From contig CAMQTJ010000013.1 of the NCBI GenBank assembly GCA_947037125.1, forward strand, positions 1-41,177: DNA of 41,177 bases, given 5' to 3'. Position 1 is the first letter of the stretch. The number at the start of each line of letters is the position of its first letter. Below, piece after piece: positions 14,371 to 23,075 of this stretch. The translations under genes were made by a program, and so were the position numbers. The stretch is from an uncultured Holdemania sp. (GTDB taxonomy: Bacteria; Bacillota_I; Bacilli_A; Erysipelotrichales; Erysipelotrichaceae). The notes beneath the pieces are model-generated. The model worked only from the letters and a program-made list of their open reading frames with translations. It did not search any database and was not told the DNA's origin.

Positions 14371-15993
14371 ATGCAAGAAAAAAACCAAATAAACAATAGT
14401 ATTAATGATACACTACAAACAGATACAAATAACGATATAAATAGAAACAGTATTCCACCTATCACAATTATAGAAAAAAATAGTAATTCAAAGAAAAAAT
14501 ATCAATTTGACAAAATAGATTTCATCTTTAGTATAATTACTTTATGGTTAGGTAATTTATACATTGAATTTGTCCTAACATCACCACAAGGCCTTGGCTT
14601 TGTATTATTCACAATAGCATTCCTTATTGTAAGTTTAAGTTATTTATATGCAAAGAAAAAAGTTATCGAAAAAAAAGTAATACCCTTTTGTATAGTTACA
14701 ATACTTGCCTCATTACCATTAATGCTATATGAACAATATGACTTTACATTTATGTCTACAATACTTACTGCAACACTTGCTGTCTATACATTAGCTGTTG
14801 CAACAAATGTCAGGATACAAGATAAGATCGGTGATTTTATTATTTCTGACTTATATAATAGTTTTATATTTAGACCATTTAATAACTTTAGCGCACAATT
14901 TAATTCAATCTTTAAATTTCCTAAGAAAAGTAAAAATTATAGAAACATATTCAATATTTTAATTGCAAATATCATTACTTTATTAATTACACTATTCACT
15001 ATTAATATATTATGTAGTGTTGATGATAATTTTTATAAAACTATTCAGATGATAACTAATTATAATATCGGATTTTATTTAAATATTAATATAATTAATA
15101 TTATCTTAACATTATTAATTAGTAGCTATCTATTCGCAATGTTTTATAGCAGTATAAACAATCACAACGTCGGTTTATTAGACCAAGAGAAATTAATTGC
15201 AAAAAATGAAAAAAAGAAGATAATTCCAGGAATTATGTATATCTTACCTATGATTACATTAAGTATTGTATATTTAATATTCTTTATTTCTCATATTTCA
15301 ACGCTAACACAAGTCTTTAATAGTACATCAATTATTTACTCACAATATGCTCGACAAGGTTTTTTCGAATTATGTCAAATATCTGCTTTAAATCTTTTAC
15401 TTATACTATCAATATGTTTTTGTAAGAAAAATAAAAAAGAAAGTAAAATTATTAGTGTTCTAAGTTTAATATTAGGTATTGCAACCCTTTTAATAATGAT
15501 TACAGCATGCATTAAGCTTGGCTTATATATTAATATATATGGCCTTACAGCCAAAAGAATCCATGCTAGTTGGGTATTATTTATTATCTTTATAACTTTC
15601 ATTATTTTGATAATTAAACAATTTAAAAATATTAACTTTTATAAATATGTTTGCACTACTATAGTAATTAGTTATATTATTTTAAGCCTTTTAGGAGTAA
15701 ACAAAATTGTAGCCCAATATAATTACAATAATATCATTACAGATGTATCACATGACTATAATTATCCTTATGAAGATGATTATTTAAGAACACCAGCTTT
15801 TACCCCCTACTTGATTAAAGCATTATCACAAGAGACAAATCCCACAAAAAAAAGAATATTATCAGATCTTTTAGTGTATGGAAAATACCATGAATATAGT
15901 TATGATGAATTTTCAAGTTTCAATTTAGAAAGATATTATTCAGATAAAATAATTAAAGAATATCTAAATAATACAAATTACATAATTGATTAA
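14371..15993 (+). CDS. DUF4173 polytopic membrane protein
   Basis: 540 residues, ATG at 14371 after GGAG. A polar N-terminal stretch of about 45 residues rich in Asn, Asp and Thr precedes at least ten hydrophobic segments and a soluble C-terminal tail of about 75 residues. YARQGFFELCQISALNLLLI and the later YGLTAKRIHASWVLF match the DUF4173 signature. Function of the family is unknown. It follows the DUF2975/XRE pair by 118 bp and precedes an unrecognised membrane protein by 26 bp, so the four may be co-transcribed. The family name is moderately confident, membrane nature certain. Confidence 0.75.
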   Translation: MQEKNQINNSINDTLQTDTNNDINRNSIPPITIIEKNSNSKKKYQFDKIDFIFSIITLWLGNLYIEFVLTSPQGLGFVLFTIAFLIVSLSYLYAKKKVIEKKVIPFCIVTILASLPLMLYEQYDFTFMSTILTATLAVYTLAVATNVRIQDKIGDFIISDLYNSFIFRPFNNFSAQFNSIFKFPKKSKNYRNIFNILIANIITLLITLFTINILCSVDDNFYKTIQMITNYNIGFYLNINIINIILTLLISSYLFAMFYSSINNHNVGLLDQEKLIAKNEKKKIIPGIMYILPMITLSIVYLIFFISHISTLTQVFNSTSIIYSQYARQGFFELCQISALNLLLILSICFCKKNKKESKIISVLSLILGIATLLIMITACIKLGLYINIYGLTAKRIHASWVLFIIFITFIILIIKQFKNINFYKYVCTTIVISYIILSLLGVNKIVAQYNYNNIITDVSHDYNYPYEDDYLRTPAFTPYLIKALSQETNPTKKRILSDLLVYGKYHEYSYDEFSSFNLERYYSDKIIKEYLNNTNYIID

Positions 15994-16019
15994 TAAAATC
16001 AATTGAAAGGTTAAATCAA

Positions 16020-16733
16020 ATGAAAAAAAATAAATATTTATACATCTTATTAAGTATCTTTATCATTACATTTATATCAATTATCACTATAGCTCATAAT
16101 AGTAAACCAACCTATATTCCATACAATGAAAACAATATCAACATTATTGATAATAATGGTATTATAACAGTTGAGATTTTAGAAAATAGTTTAAATTATT
16201 CTATAAGACATGAAAATAGCTACGAAAAACAAAATAGCTTAACTTACTATATAAGTCTTCATGAAAATAATATTAGTAAGTTAAATAAACAAAATCATCT
16301 TGAGAACACAAGTTTCATCCTTAATAAAAATGATGAAATAGTTACAAACGTTTATTATAGTAATAATGGTACAGGTGATATAGGAACGCATGATTATCTT
16401 TTGTATGGCACACAAAATCGTGATGTATTTGGTATATCATTACAACATTTAGCCTTAGCTTATTATTTAGGTTTATCATTTATAATAGGAATAATAGCTT
16501 TAGTAATATGTAAATTAATTAAAAAATCAAAATTTTCTAAGTTACTTACAAATATCTATACATTTTGCTTTTGTTTTGTTTTTTCAACTTTCTTAATCAA
16601 AGGTTTTGATACTTCAAGTTATCAATTAATAATGGATTTATCATTTATTATTATTGTATCAATAAATTTATTTATAATAAGTTTACTTACTATAAAAATA
16701 AAAAAATGTCATCTAAAATACTACATTAAATAA
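16020..16733 (+). CDS. Membrane protein of unknown function with an extracytoplasmic domain
   Basis: 237 residues, ATG nine bases after AAAGG. One N-terminal hydrophobic helix (residues 5-25) is followed by about 120 polar residues rich in Asn, Ser and Tyr (TYIPYNENNINIIDNN, later YYSNNGTGDIGTHDYLLYG). Three more membrane helices sit in the C-terminal third, ending in a Lys-rich tail. The polar domain is probably outside the cell. I do not recognise the family. It lies immediately downstream of the DUF4173 gene, so a shared membrane complex is possible; this is inference only. Confidence 0.7.
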   Translation: MKKNKYLYILLSIFIITFISIITIAHNSKPTYIPYNENNINIIDNNGIITVEILENSLNYSIRHENSYEKQNSLTYYISLHENNISKLNKQNHLENTSFILNKNDEIVTNVYYSNNGTGDIGTHDYLLYGTQNRDVFGISLQHLALAYYLGLSFIIGIIALVICKLIKKSKFSKLLTNIYTFCFCFVFSTFLIKGFDTSSYQLIMDLSFIIIVSINLFIISLLTIKIKKCHLKYYIK

Positions 16734-16756
16734 AGTTACTTAATACCTTACACCAA

Positions 16757-16784
16757 AATATTGTTGATCAAATACAACAATATT
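16757..16784. repeat. Perfect 10-bp inverted repeat without T tract
   Basis: AATATTGTTG (16757-16766), eight-base loop, CAACAATATT (16775-16784), between two membrane-protein genes. No T run follows, so it is an operator, an RNA-processing hairpin or a weak terminator. Confidence 0.5.
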
Positions 16785-16825
16785 AATATAAAAGATAAAC
16801 ATTACGCTTATACAAAGGATATTTT

Positions 16826-17083
16826 ATGAAACTAGATTTTTATGTTAACTCAATAACCTTTATTGGTTTAATTATTTTAGTTATCAATTTACTATCAATT
16901 ATTAAAGTTATAAATATCCCATCTAAATTTACCATCCTTTTTAATTCAATTGGTATTCTTTACTTATTGTTTAATAATGCAATTGTTTCAGGATGGTTAA
17001 TGGATGAATACTTAATTAATGACCCTAAAAACACTGTATTGTTTAGTTTTTTTGCATTTATTGTTACAATGTTACTATTATAG
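16826..17083 (+). CDS. Small three-helix membrane protein, unknown
   Basis: 85 residues, ATG after AAAGGAT with good spacing. Helices lie at about residues 8-28, 34-57 and 68-85, and the chain ends within the last helix (TMLLL). The middle carries IVSGWLMDEYLINDPKN. I recognise no family. It follows the preceding gene by about 90 bp with a hairpin between them, and a strong bidirectional terminator follows. A real gene is supported by the ribosome site and hydrophobic pattern. Confidence 0.6.
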   Translation: MKLDFYVNSITFIGLIILVINLLSIIKVINIPSKFTILFNSIGILYLLFNNAIVSGWLMDEYLINDPKNTVLFSFFAFIVTMLLL

Positions 17084-17146
17084 TTGTATTTATTAAAAAA
17101 AATTATAGTAATGATTAAATCATTGAATTAATTAAATATTATAACT

Positions 17147-17174
17147 AAAAAAATCACTTATTAGTGATTTTTTT
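17147..17174. terminator. Bidirectional terminator
   Basis: AAAAAAATCACT (17147-17158), four-base loop, AGTGATTTTTTT (17163-17174). It serves the small membrane-protein gene on the plus strand and the PH-domain gene on the minus strand. Confidence 0.85.
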
Positions 17175-17177
17175 ATG

Positions 17178-17570
17178 TTACATCGTTTTTATATTAGTAT
17201 TTATTTTTAATAATTCTTGAATAAATAAAGAATTATCTTTAGGTGATATTACAATATCGTCATTTTTTAATACAATATATACTCTATCGAAATAAATTTC
17301 ACTGTCATCTTTTATATATTTACATTTATCGATTGTTACTATATCATCAATTAAATATTTTTTTTTACATAATCCAAATTTTAAAATAAGCATCTTGTCT
17401 GTTAGTTGTGCACTATTATTAAATATTGCAGGTATTGTAGCTATTGCAATTATTACAGCAATTAAAATTGTCCACCAACGAAAATAACTCATAATTAATA
17501 TTAATGATAAAGCATTAATAACTCCAATAAACACTAAATACTTTGTATCAAATTTACATTTAAAAACCAT
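17178..17570 (-). CDS. Bacterial PH-domain membrane protein
   Basis: 130 residues, ATG after AAGGTGG. Two hydrophobic helices (about residues 11-29 and 32-50) are followed by a beta-rich domain that ends in the helix FIQELLKINTNIKTM, the usual close of bacterial PH-like (bPH, DUF304-related) domains. Membrane-anchored with the PH domain probably cytosolic. Function unknown. It is a single gene, convergent with the preceding cluster. Confidence 0.6.
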   Translation of the reverse strand: MVFKCKFDTKYLVFIGVINALSLILIMSYFRWWTILIAVIIAIATIPAIFNNSAQLTDKMLILKFGLCKKKYLIDDIVTIDKCKYIKDDSEIYFDRVYIVLKNDDIVISPKDNSLFIQELLKINTNIKTM

Positions 17571-17630
17571 ATAAACACCACCTTAACTTACATTATAGAC
17601 TATAATAAATTATTGTCAACAATATAAAAG

Positions 17631-17669
17631 ATCCTCATTTTATTTGAATTATACAAAAGAAATGAGGAT
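17631..17669 (-). terminator. Terminator-like hairpin after the CDF transporter gene
   Basis: ATCCTCATTT (17631-17640) and AAATGAGGAT (17660-17669) pair perfectly. On the minus strand CTTTTATATT follows, so the T tract is short; it may be a weak terminator or shield. Confidence 0.55.
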
Positions 17670-17694
17670 TAATATATTTATACTTATTATTTAA

Positions 17695-18858
17695 TTAATG
17701 ATATAAACGATCAAAAGTTACTACTAAATAAAATTGTGTTTCAGAATCATTAAACTTCTTATCTAAAATATCTTTAATATCAATATCATCTAGGCAACAT
17801 TTAAATGGTACTACTACATCAAATATTACATTTGTATGTGTATTACCTGGTACTATTCTAAAATCATGATAAGTTAATCCTAGATCAATTTCTTTAAGTA
17901 TTAATACTAATTTATTTTTTAAATCATTTACATATGGATTATCTTGTTCCATTGGATCCATATGAATTGTCATTATAACTTTAAATTTATCATAGATATC
18001 TTTTTCAATACAGTCAACAATGTCATGGATCATAACAAAATCACTATTAGCACATACCTCAACATGAACACTACCAAGCAATGTACTTGAACCATATGAA
18101 TGTATAATTAAATCATGTATTCCTAATATCTCACTATTTCCTTTAATAAGTTCACAAATATTCTCAACTAATTCACTATCGGCAGATTTACCAATTAATA
18201 TATCAATTGTATTTTTAATTATTCCATACCCTGCATTGATTACAAACAAAGAAACTATTATACCAATAAAGCCATCTACAGGCCACTTAGTAAACTGTGA
18301 TACAATTAATGATACTAAGGCCGCAAATGTCGCTAATGTATCACTATAACTATCCTGAGCTGTCGCTAACATTATTGATGACTTACATTTAGTACCAAGA
18401 TTTTGATTAAACTTACCCATCCATAACTTTAAGATTATTGAAAAGATTAAGCTAATTGCAATAAACCAACTAAATTCAATAGCAACAGGATTTAATATTT
18501 TATCTATGGCACCTCTAAATAATTCAAGACCGACAAATAAAATAACAAATGCTATCAACAATGATGTCAAATATTCTATTCTACCATGACCAAATGGATG
18601 ATCTTTATCCGCAGGTTTTGCTGCCATTTTATAACCAAACAATGTCACAACACAACTCATACAATCCGAAAGATTATTAAAACCATCTGATATTATTGAA
18701 ATTGATGATGACAATGTCCCAATCAAAAACTTTAAACCAAATAAAAATATATTACAAACTATCCCAACTATACTACTTAATGTACCAACTTTTTCTTTTG
18801 TTTTTACATTTAAATAATCTGTATCTTTAATAAAAAACTTTAATAAAAATTCACTCAT
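17695..18858 (-). CDS. Cation diffusion facilitator exporter, predicted Mn(II) type
   Basis: 387 residues: six membrane helices, then a cytosolic domain and an extra ferredoxin-like C-terminal stretch. Metal-site residues: helix 2 has ISDGFNNLSD (Asn and Asp four apart) and helix 5 has DSYSDTLATF (Asp and Asp four apart). The N-D/D-D set, rather than H-D/H-D, is associated with manganese exporters such as MntE. HPFGHGRIEYL after helix 2 is the usual CDF signature. It would export divalent cation against protons across the membrane. The unrecognised membrane-protein gene lies 14 bp upstream on the same strand, probably in one operon. Confidence 0.88.
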   Translation of the reverse strand: MSEFLLKFFIKDTDYLNVKTKEKVGTLSSIVGIVCNIFLFGLKFLIGTLSSSISIISDGFNNLSDCMSCVVTLFGYKMAAKPADKDHPFGHGRIEYLTSLLIAFVILFVGLELFRGAIDKILNPVAIEFSWFIAISLIFSIILKLWMGKFNQNLGTKCKSSIMLATAQDSYSDTLATFAALVSLIVSQFTKWPVDGFIGIIVSLFVINAGYGIIKNTIDILIGKSADSELVENICELIKGNSEILGIHDLIIHSYGSSTLLGSVHVEVCANSDFVMIHDIVDCIEKDIYDKFKVIMTIHMDPMEQDNPYVNDLKNKLVLILKEIDLGLTYHDFRIVPGNTHTNVIFDVVVPFKCCLDDIDIKDILDKKFNDSETQFYLVVTFDRLYH

Positions 18859-18872
18859 ATTATCACCCTAAC

Positions 18873-19439
18873 CTATTTTATCACATTAATTTTATCAATA
18901 CTAGTCTTATAAAAATGTGATTTACTATATAGTATATGACTTAATTCAATTGAATAAACCATTAAAAATAAACAAATAATAATCATAACAATAAAACCTG
19001 CATAATTATCAAAATAAGTTGTATATTCTAATATAACTAATAAATCATTTTTTAATAATATTGAGGCAACTATTAAAAGAAATACAAATATTTGAAAATT
19101 ATTAATGGTATTAGCCAATGTTACTTCTATTTCAGATTCATTATAACCTGAAATTATTTGTACAAATATTAATTGAGTAAAACCAATAGTGGCAATAAAA
19201 ATCAAATTATATAAACTTAACATATTTTGATTCATTACATAAATTAATATAATAGCTATACTTAAATAAATAATAGTTTGTTTCATAATTTTAATAATAT
19301 TTAAATTATAGTAATATAACATCACTGCAATATTAATCAATAAAAAATAGATACCAATTTGTGCTTGATTCAAAAATAAATAATTAAGTGATAACATCAC
19401 AGTAATTAAGTTAAAATATTTAATAAATAATAAATTCAT
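18873..19439 (-). CDS. Polytopic membrane protein, unknown, upstream of the CDF gene
   Basis: 188 residues from the ATG at 19437-19439, which follows GGAGG; a longer frame starts eleven codons earlier without a ribosome site. About six hydrophobic helices with very short loops; one polar loop reads ISGYNESEIEVTLANTINN. No recognised family or metal motif. The 14-bp gap to the CDF gene implies co-transcription from TATAAT (19464-19469). Divergent from the WYL regulator, whose operator-like repeat is close enough to affect both. Confidence 0.65.
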   Translation of the reverse strand: MNLLFIKYFNLITVMLSLNYLFLNQAQIGIYFLLINIAVMLYYYNLNIIKIMKQTIIYLSIAIILIYVMNQNMLSLYNLIFIATIGFTQLIFVQIISGYNESEIEVTLANTINNFQIFVFLLIVASILLKNDLLVILEYTTYFDNYAGFIVMIIICLFLMVYSIELSHILYSKSHFYKTSIDKINVIK

Positions 19440-19486
19440 AAGATACCTCCGCTGTATGGATGTATTATACACTAAATAAAAAAAAT

Positions 19487-19518
19487 CATTGTCCTAAAAA
19501 ACGGATAGTGTTACAATG
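19487..19518 (+). promoter_or_regulatory. Promoter and inverted repeat of the WYL regulator
   Basis: TTGTCC (19489-19494), 17-bp spacer, TACAAT (19512-19517). CATTGT (19487-19492) and ACAATG (19513-19518) are inverted arms covering the -35 and -10 boxes. Only six bases separate the -10 box from the ATG, so transcription should begin at the start codon. Confidence 0.55.
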
Positions 19519-19523
19519 AATTT

Positions 19524-20489
19524 ATGAAAAATAATAAAATAAGATTACTTTTAATTAAAGATCAATTAATTAAACACAGTGACCCTTGTACCCCTTTAAC
19601 ATTTGATCAAATAAATAATAATTTAGTTAATCATGATATCATTTGTAACCGAAAATCAATATATAATGATATAAAGATTTTATGTGATTATGGATATGTA
19701 ATTGAATTTATAAAAAGTCATCCAATGGGGTATGTTTTACACAATAAGCAATTTGATAATATTGAAATTAAATTACTTATCGACGCTATTAATGCTTCTA
19801 GTTTTATATCTCAATCCAAGTCTTTAAAACTAATTGAAAAAATAGAAGATACTACAAGTAAAAACGAGATTGATTCATTAAGATTTAATGTTAACTATAA
19901 AAAAACAAGCAATGAACATATTATTTATATTATCGATGATATCCAAAGAGCAATAGGTAGTGATTATAAAATATATTTTAAGTATTTTGATTTAAACATT
20001 ACCAAAGATAAAAAATATCGAAAAAAAAATAGTACATATAGTGCTATTCCTTATGCATTAATTTGGGAGAATCAAAAATATTATTGTGTTATGTATTCTG
20101 ATGAACATCAAGATTTTAGAACATATCGTGTTGATAAGATGGATAATGTAAAAGTTGTTGAGCAAAAAAAATATGATAAAATCGATTTTGACTATAAGAA
20201 ATATCAGCTAGAACAAGTCCAAATGTTTAATGGCGAAACCTTTGCTGTAACATTAAAATTTAATAATATTTCAACACTATCAAATGCAGTATTTGATCAA
20301 TTTGGTTATGACATTTTAGTAATAGAGGTAACTGATGAATATTTTATTATTAATATTAATGTTGCGATATCTCCTACCTTTTATTCTTGGTTAGTTCAAT
20401 TTAATAATCAAGTTAGTATAATACAACCTATTAATATAAAAATTGATTATATAAGTTATTTAAAAAGAATAATAAATAATCAGGATTAA
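19524..20489 (+). CDS. WYL-domain transcriptional regulator (HTH_11)
   Basis: 321 residues. The N-terminal winged helix (TFDQINNNLVNHDIICNRKS, IYNDIKILCDYGYVIEF) is HTH_11-like. The WYL domain carries YSAIPYALIWENQKYYCVMY and the conserved FRTYRVDKM; the third signature position reads as a substituted 'W-E-N-x-x-Y-Y'. A C-terminal WCX-like region follows. WYL regulators bind nucleic-acid-derived or other small ligands and control DNA-damage, metabolism or defence genes. No ribosome site is present and the ATG coincides with the predicted transcription start, so the mRNA looks leaderless. Divergent from the CDF cluster. It may control itself, that cluster or the following signalling genes; which is unknown. 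Confidence 0.88.
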   Translation: MKNNKIRLLLIKDQLIKHSDPCTPLTFDQINNNLVNHDIICNRKSIYNDIKILCDYGYVIEFIKSHPMGYVLHNKQFDNIEIKLLIDAINASSFISQSKSLKLIEKIEDTTSKNEIDSLRFNVNYKKTSNEHIIYIIDDIQRAIGSDYKIYFKYFDLNITKDKKYRKKNSTYSAIPYALIWENQKYYCVMYSDEHQDFRTYRVDKMDNVKVVEQKKYDKIDFDYKKYQLEQVQMFNGETFAVTLKFNNISTLSNAVFDQFGYDILVIEVTDEYFIININVAISPTFYSWLVQFNNQVSIIQPINIKIDYISYLKRIINNQD

Positions 20490-20539
20490 TTCTATACTTT
20501 AAAATATTATTTATCAGCGTATAGGCATACAAATTTTAA

Positions 20540-20876
20540 CTCGCTAAGAATAAACCCTCGTGTCAACCAATTAACACTATGCATTTATCTAAAACTGTAC
20601 AATACGGTCAACTAAGTATTTCACCTATAAATTATTCTGTTTTATACAATGGTTTTTACGTGGATTTTACTACTCAATATTTGATGTATTATTTTCCCTA
20701 GTCGACACCCAAATACAGTATTTCCATACGAACAAATTAATGAACAGATATGGATATATCCAATCGTAAGTGGTGTTAAGTCAGTTTAAATGACTATCGT
20801 TCGTATTAGAAAAAAACTATTATTATCGCCAGAACTCGATTATCTTCATACAATTATAAGTAGAGGTTATATATTT
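20540..20876 (+). pseudogene. Shattered OmpR-family response regulator (DNA-binding domain remnant)
   Basis: No intact frame exists, but fragments in shifting frames follow the order of an OmpR-type winged helix. They are QYGQLSISPINYSVLYNGFY, then VDFTTQ / FDVLFSL, then HPNTVFPYEQINEQIW, YPIVSGVKSV, a TAA codon (20787-20789), TIVRIRKKLLLSPELDYLHT and IISRGYIF (ending 20876). The whole receiver domain, including the phospho-acceptor Asp, is missing. At least two frameshifts and one nonsense codon are needed. It lies directly before the sensor-kinase frame, so this was a two-component operon. Confidence 0.75.
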
Positions 20877-20966
20877 ATTCATAAATATATAGTTATTGTA
20901 ATAATTTCAATAGTTTTTCATCCATATTGCTTTAAACTTTTTTGCGGTATTCGATAGCAAATATAA

Positions 20967-22829
20967 CACCGTTACCCAAACTTTAAAGAAAATATTACAT
21001 TTATACAAGAAGATGAAATTCAGTTTTTAATTAATGGGTGGCAATTATATCCAGATGTTTTACTTGAACCATCAGATTTTTTATATAGTAAGCAGCATGA
21101 ATTCTATACTACATGGATTGGTCAATATCCAAATCTTTCTGTATTTCACTCAGATAAAAATCCCTATGGTGTTTCCACTTATAAAATTACCTTAAACGGT
21201 AATGGATTATTCACAATTTATCTTCAAGAACCATTTTGTGCGACACGTTTATTTGTAGATGATAAAGAAATCGAAGGTAGTGGTTCAATCAATAATTATG
21301 ACCCACATGTTGAAAATCTTGTTTTCACATTTTTAGTTGATGAAAAAGCAGAACTTTTAATACAAACAGCAAATTATTCTCATTATTATGGTGGAATTTG
21401 GTTTCCTCCTGTAATTGGTAATAGCAATGATATCACAACTTTAATTGGCTTACGTCTTTTAATCTATGGTATTTTAGCTTTTAGTTCTATTTCATTTTCG
21501 ATATTTTGTCTGTCAAATTGGTTTGGTAAAAGAAATAATGATACTATAGCATTATATTTTGGTTTACTGTGTTTATCATTTGGCGTTCGTGTTTGCTACC
21601 CCTTTATAAGATTTTTAGGTATTCCATTAATAAGTTCTCTTTATGCATTAGAGGATTTTACTTCACTTTTAGGTATTTATTGTACACTATGTATTTCATT
21701 ACAACTTTTACTTGGTAATAAATTAGAAAATATAAAAAAAATAACTAAAATAATAGCATTATCTATGTGCATATTTACTGTTATTACACCTATATTTATC
21801 TTACCAATTTTCCCAAACATTACATTTATTTATGGACAAATTATTTCATGGTATAAAATAATAATGGCATTATTTATAATTATTATTGCAAGCTACGGTT
21901 GTATTAGTGGTCAAAATTATTTAAAAATAATATTAAGTGCCGTTACTGTTAATGGTATTTGTATTTCATATGGCGTTTTATCGCTAGGTAAGTTTGAACC
22001 AATTATCGGAGCTTGGCCAGAAGAGTATGGAACGTATTTTATGGTTATTTGTTTTGTTATATTAATGATGAAAAGAAATAAAGAAATAATTATTGAAAAT
22101 CTAAATTTAACAAACAACCTTAAACAAGAAGTAGACGAAAAAACAAAACATTTAAAATTACTAATTACAGAAAGAGGACAATTGATATCTGAGTTAGGTC
22201 ATGATATGAAATCACCGTTATCATCATTTTCAATGATGAACCAACAAATACAATTGGATAATAATTCAGTAGATGATAACACAAAAGTAAGATTACAAAG
22301 TATTGAAAATAAATGTAATATATTATCTCAAAGACTACATGCACTACAAGCATTAACGGCCGATAGTATCGTTTCTATAAATATGGAATCAATCGATTTA
22401 AACGAATTTTTACTCAATTTTTATAAAATAAACAAACCAGTAATAGAACTTGATGGACCAGACTTAGTATATAATGATAATGGTAATACCTGTCTAATCT
22501 TTGGAAACGAAGAAAATATTTCTCGTGTATTAGAAAATTTAATATATAATGCTGCTGACTTTACACCAATGGATGGTACAATATCCATATCTTTAGAAGT
22601 TCTTAATAATTTTGTTCATATTTATATAGAAGATAATGGTTGTGGAATTTCAAAAGTAGATTTACCTAAAATATTTGATCGTTACTTTACTACTCGAAAA
22701 GGTAAAGATTTTCAAGGTTTAGGTCTTGCCATATCTAGATTTATAATATTGGATCACGGTGGTACTATAAAAGCAGAATCTACACCTAACAAGGGTACTA
22801 TCTTCACCATAAAACTTCCTTTAATTTAA
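20967..22829 (+). pseudogene. 7TMR-DISM-type sensor histidine kinase, body intact but start lost
   Basis: The frame is open for 620 sense codons from a TAA at 20964-20966 to 22829, yet the first ATG is at 21765, in the middle of the membrane domain. Upstream translation shows an extracellular beta domain (FLINGWQLYPDVLLEP, YKITLNGNGLFTIYLQEPF, SHYYGGIWFPPVIG) and several membrane helices. After 21765 come further helices and a coiled segment. The kinase core is ELGHDMKSPLSS (phospho-acceptor His, 22200-22202), LENLIYNAADF (N box), DNGCGIS (G1), FDRYFT and GLGLAIS (G2). A hydrophobic KYIVIVIISIVF in a broken frame before 20960 looks like the lost signal sequence. Together with the shattered response regulator this indicates a dying system; use of a rare start cannot be excluded. 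Confidence 0.65.
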
Positions 22830-22832
22830 ATT

Positions 22833-22866
22833 AAAAGATATTTTCTATAATGAAAATATCTTTTTT
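22833..22866 (+). terminator. Terminator after the kinase
   Basis: Perfect 13-bp stem AAAAGATATTTTC (22833-22845) / GAAAATATCTTTT (22852-22864), six-base loop, T run to 22866. Confidence 0.85.
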
Positions 22867-23000
22867 ATTATTCTAAATTTCTATTTGTACAGTTTACTTA
22901 TAATAATTACATTGTCTTGATAATTATAAATATTAATCCCTAGAGTACCATTATAGTCTCAAAAAATTTTAAATTTAATTAATATTTTAGTTATTCATTG

Positions 23001-23029
23001 TTGCTATTATTAATAAATTAAAGTACAAT
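23001..23029 (+). promoter_or_regulatory. Promoter of the ABC/YgbA/YbaN operon
   Basis: TTGCTA (23001-23006), 17-bp spacer, TACAAT (23024-23029). Predicted start about 23036, at the edge of the palindrome at 23037. Confidence 0.55.
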
Positions 23030-23036
23030 GTAAAGC

Positions 23037-23054
23037 AGTTAGTCAATACTAACT
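23037..23054 (+). promoter_or_regulatory. Operator-like palindrome at the transcription start of the ABC operon
   Basis: AGTTAGT-CAAT-ACTAACT, perfect seven-base arms, about 20 bp before the first gene. MarR- and TetR-type repressors use such sites. No regulator gene is adjacent in this window. Confidence 0.6.
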
Positions 23055-23075
23055 AAGTATAGAAAAGAGATATGT

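Noticed and set aside
21765-22829. A complete 354-residue kinase starting at the ATG at 21765
   Set aside because: That ATG lies inside the membrane domain with no ribosome site, and a continuous homologous frame extends about 800 bp upstream.
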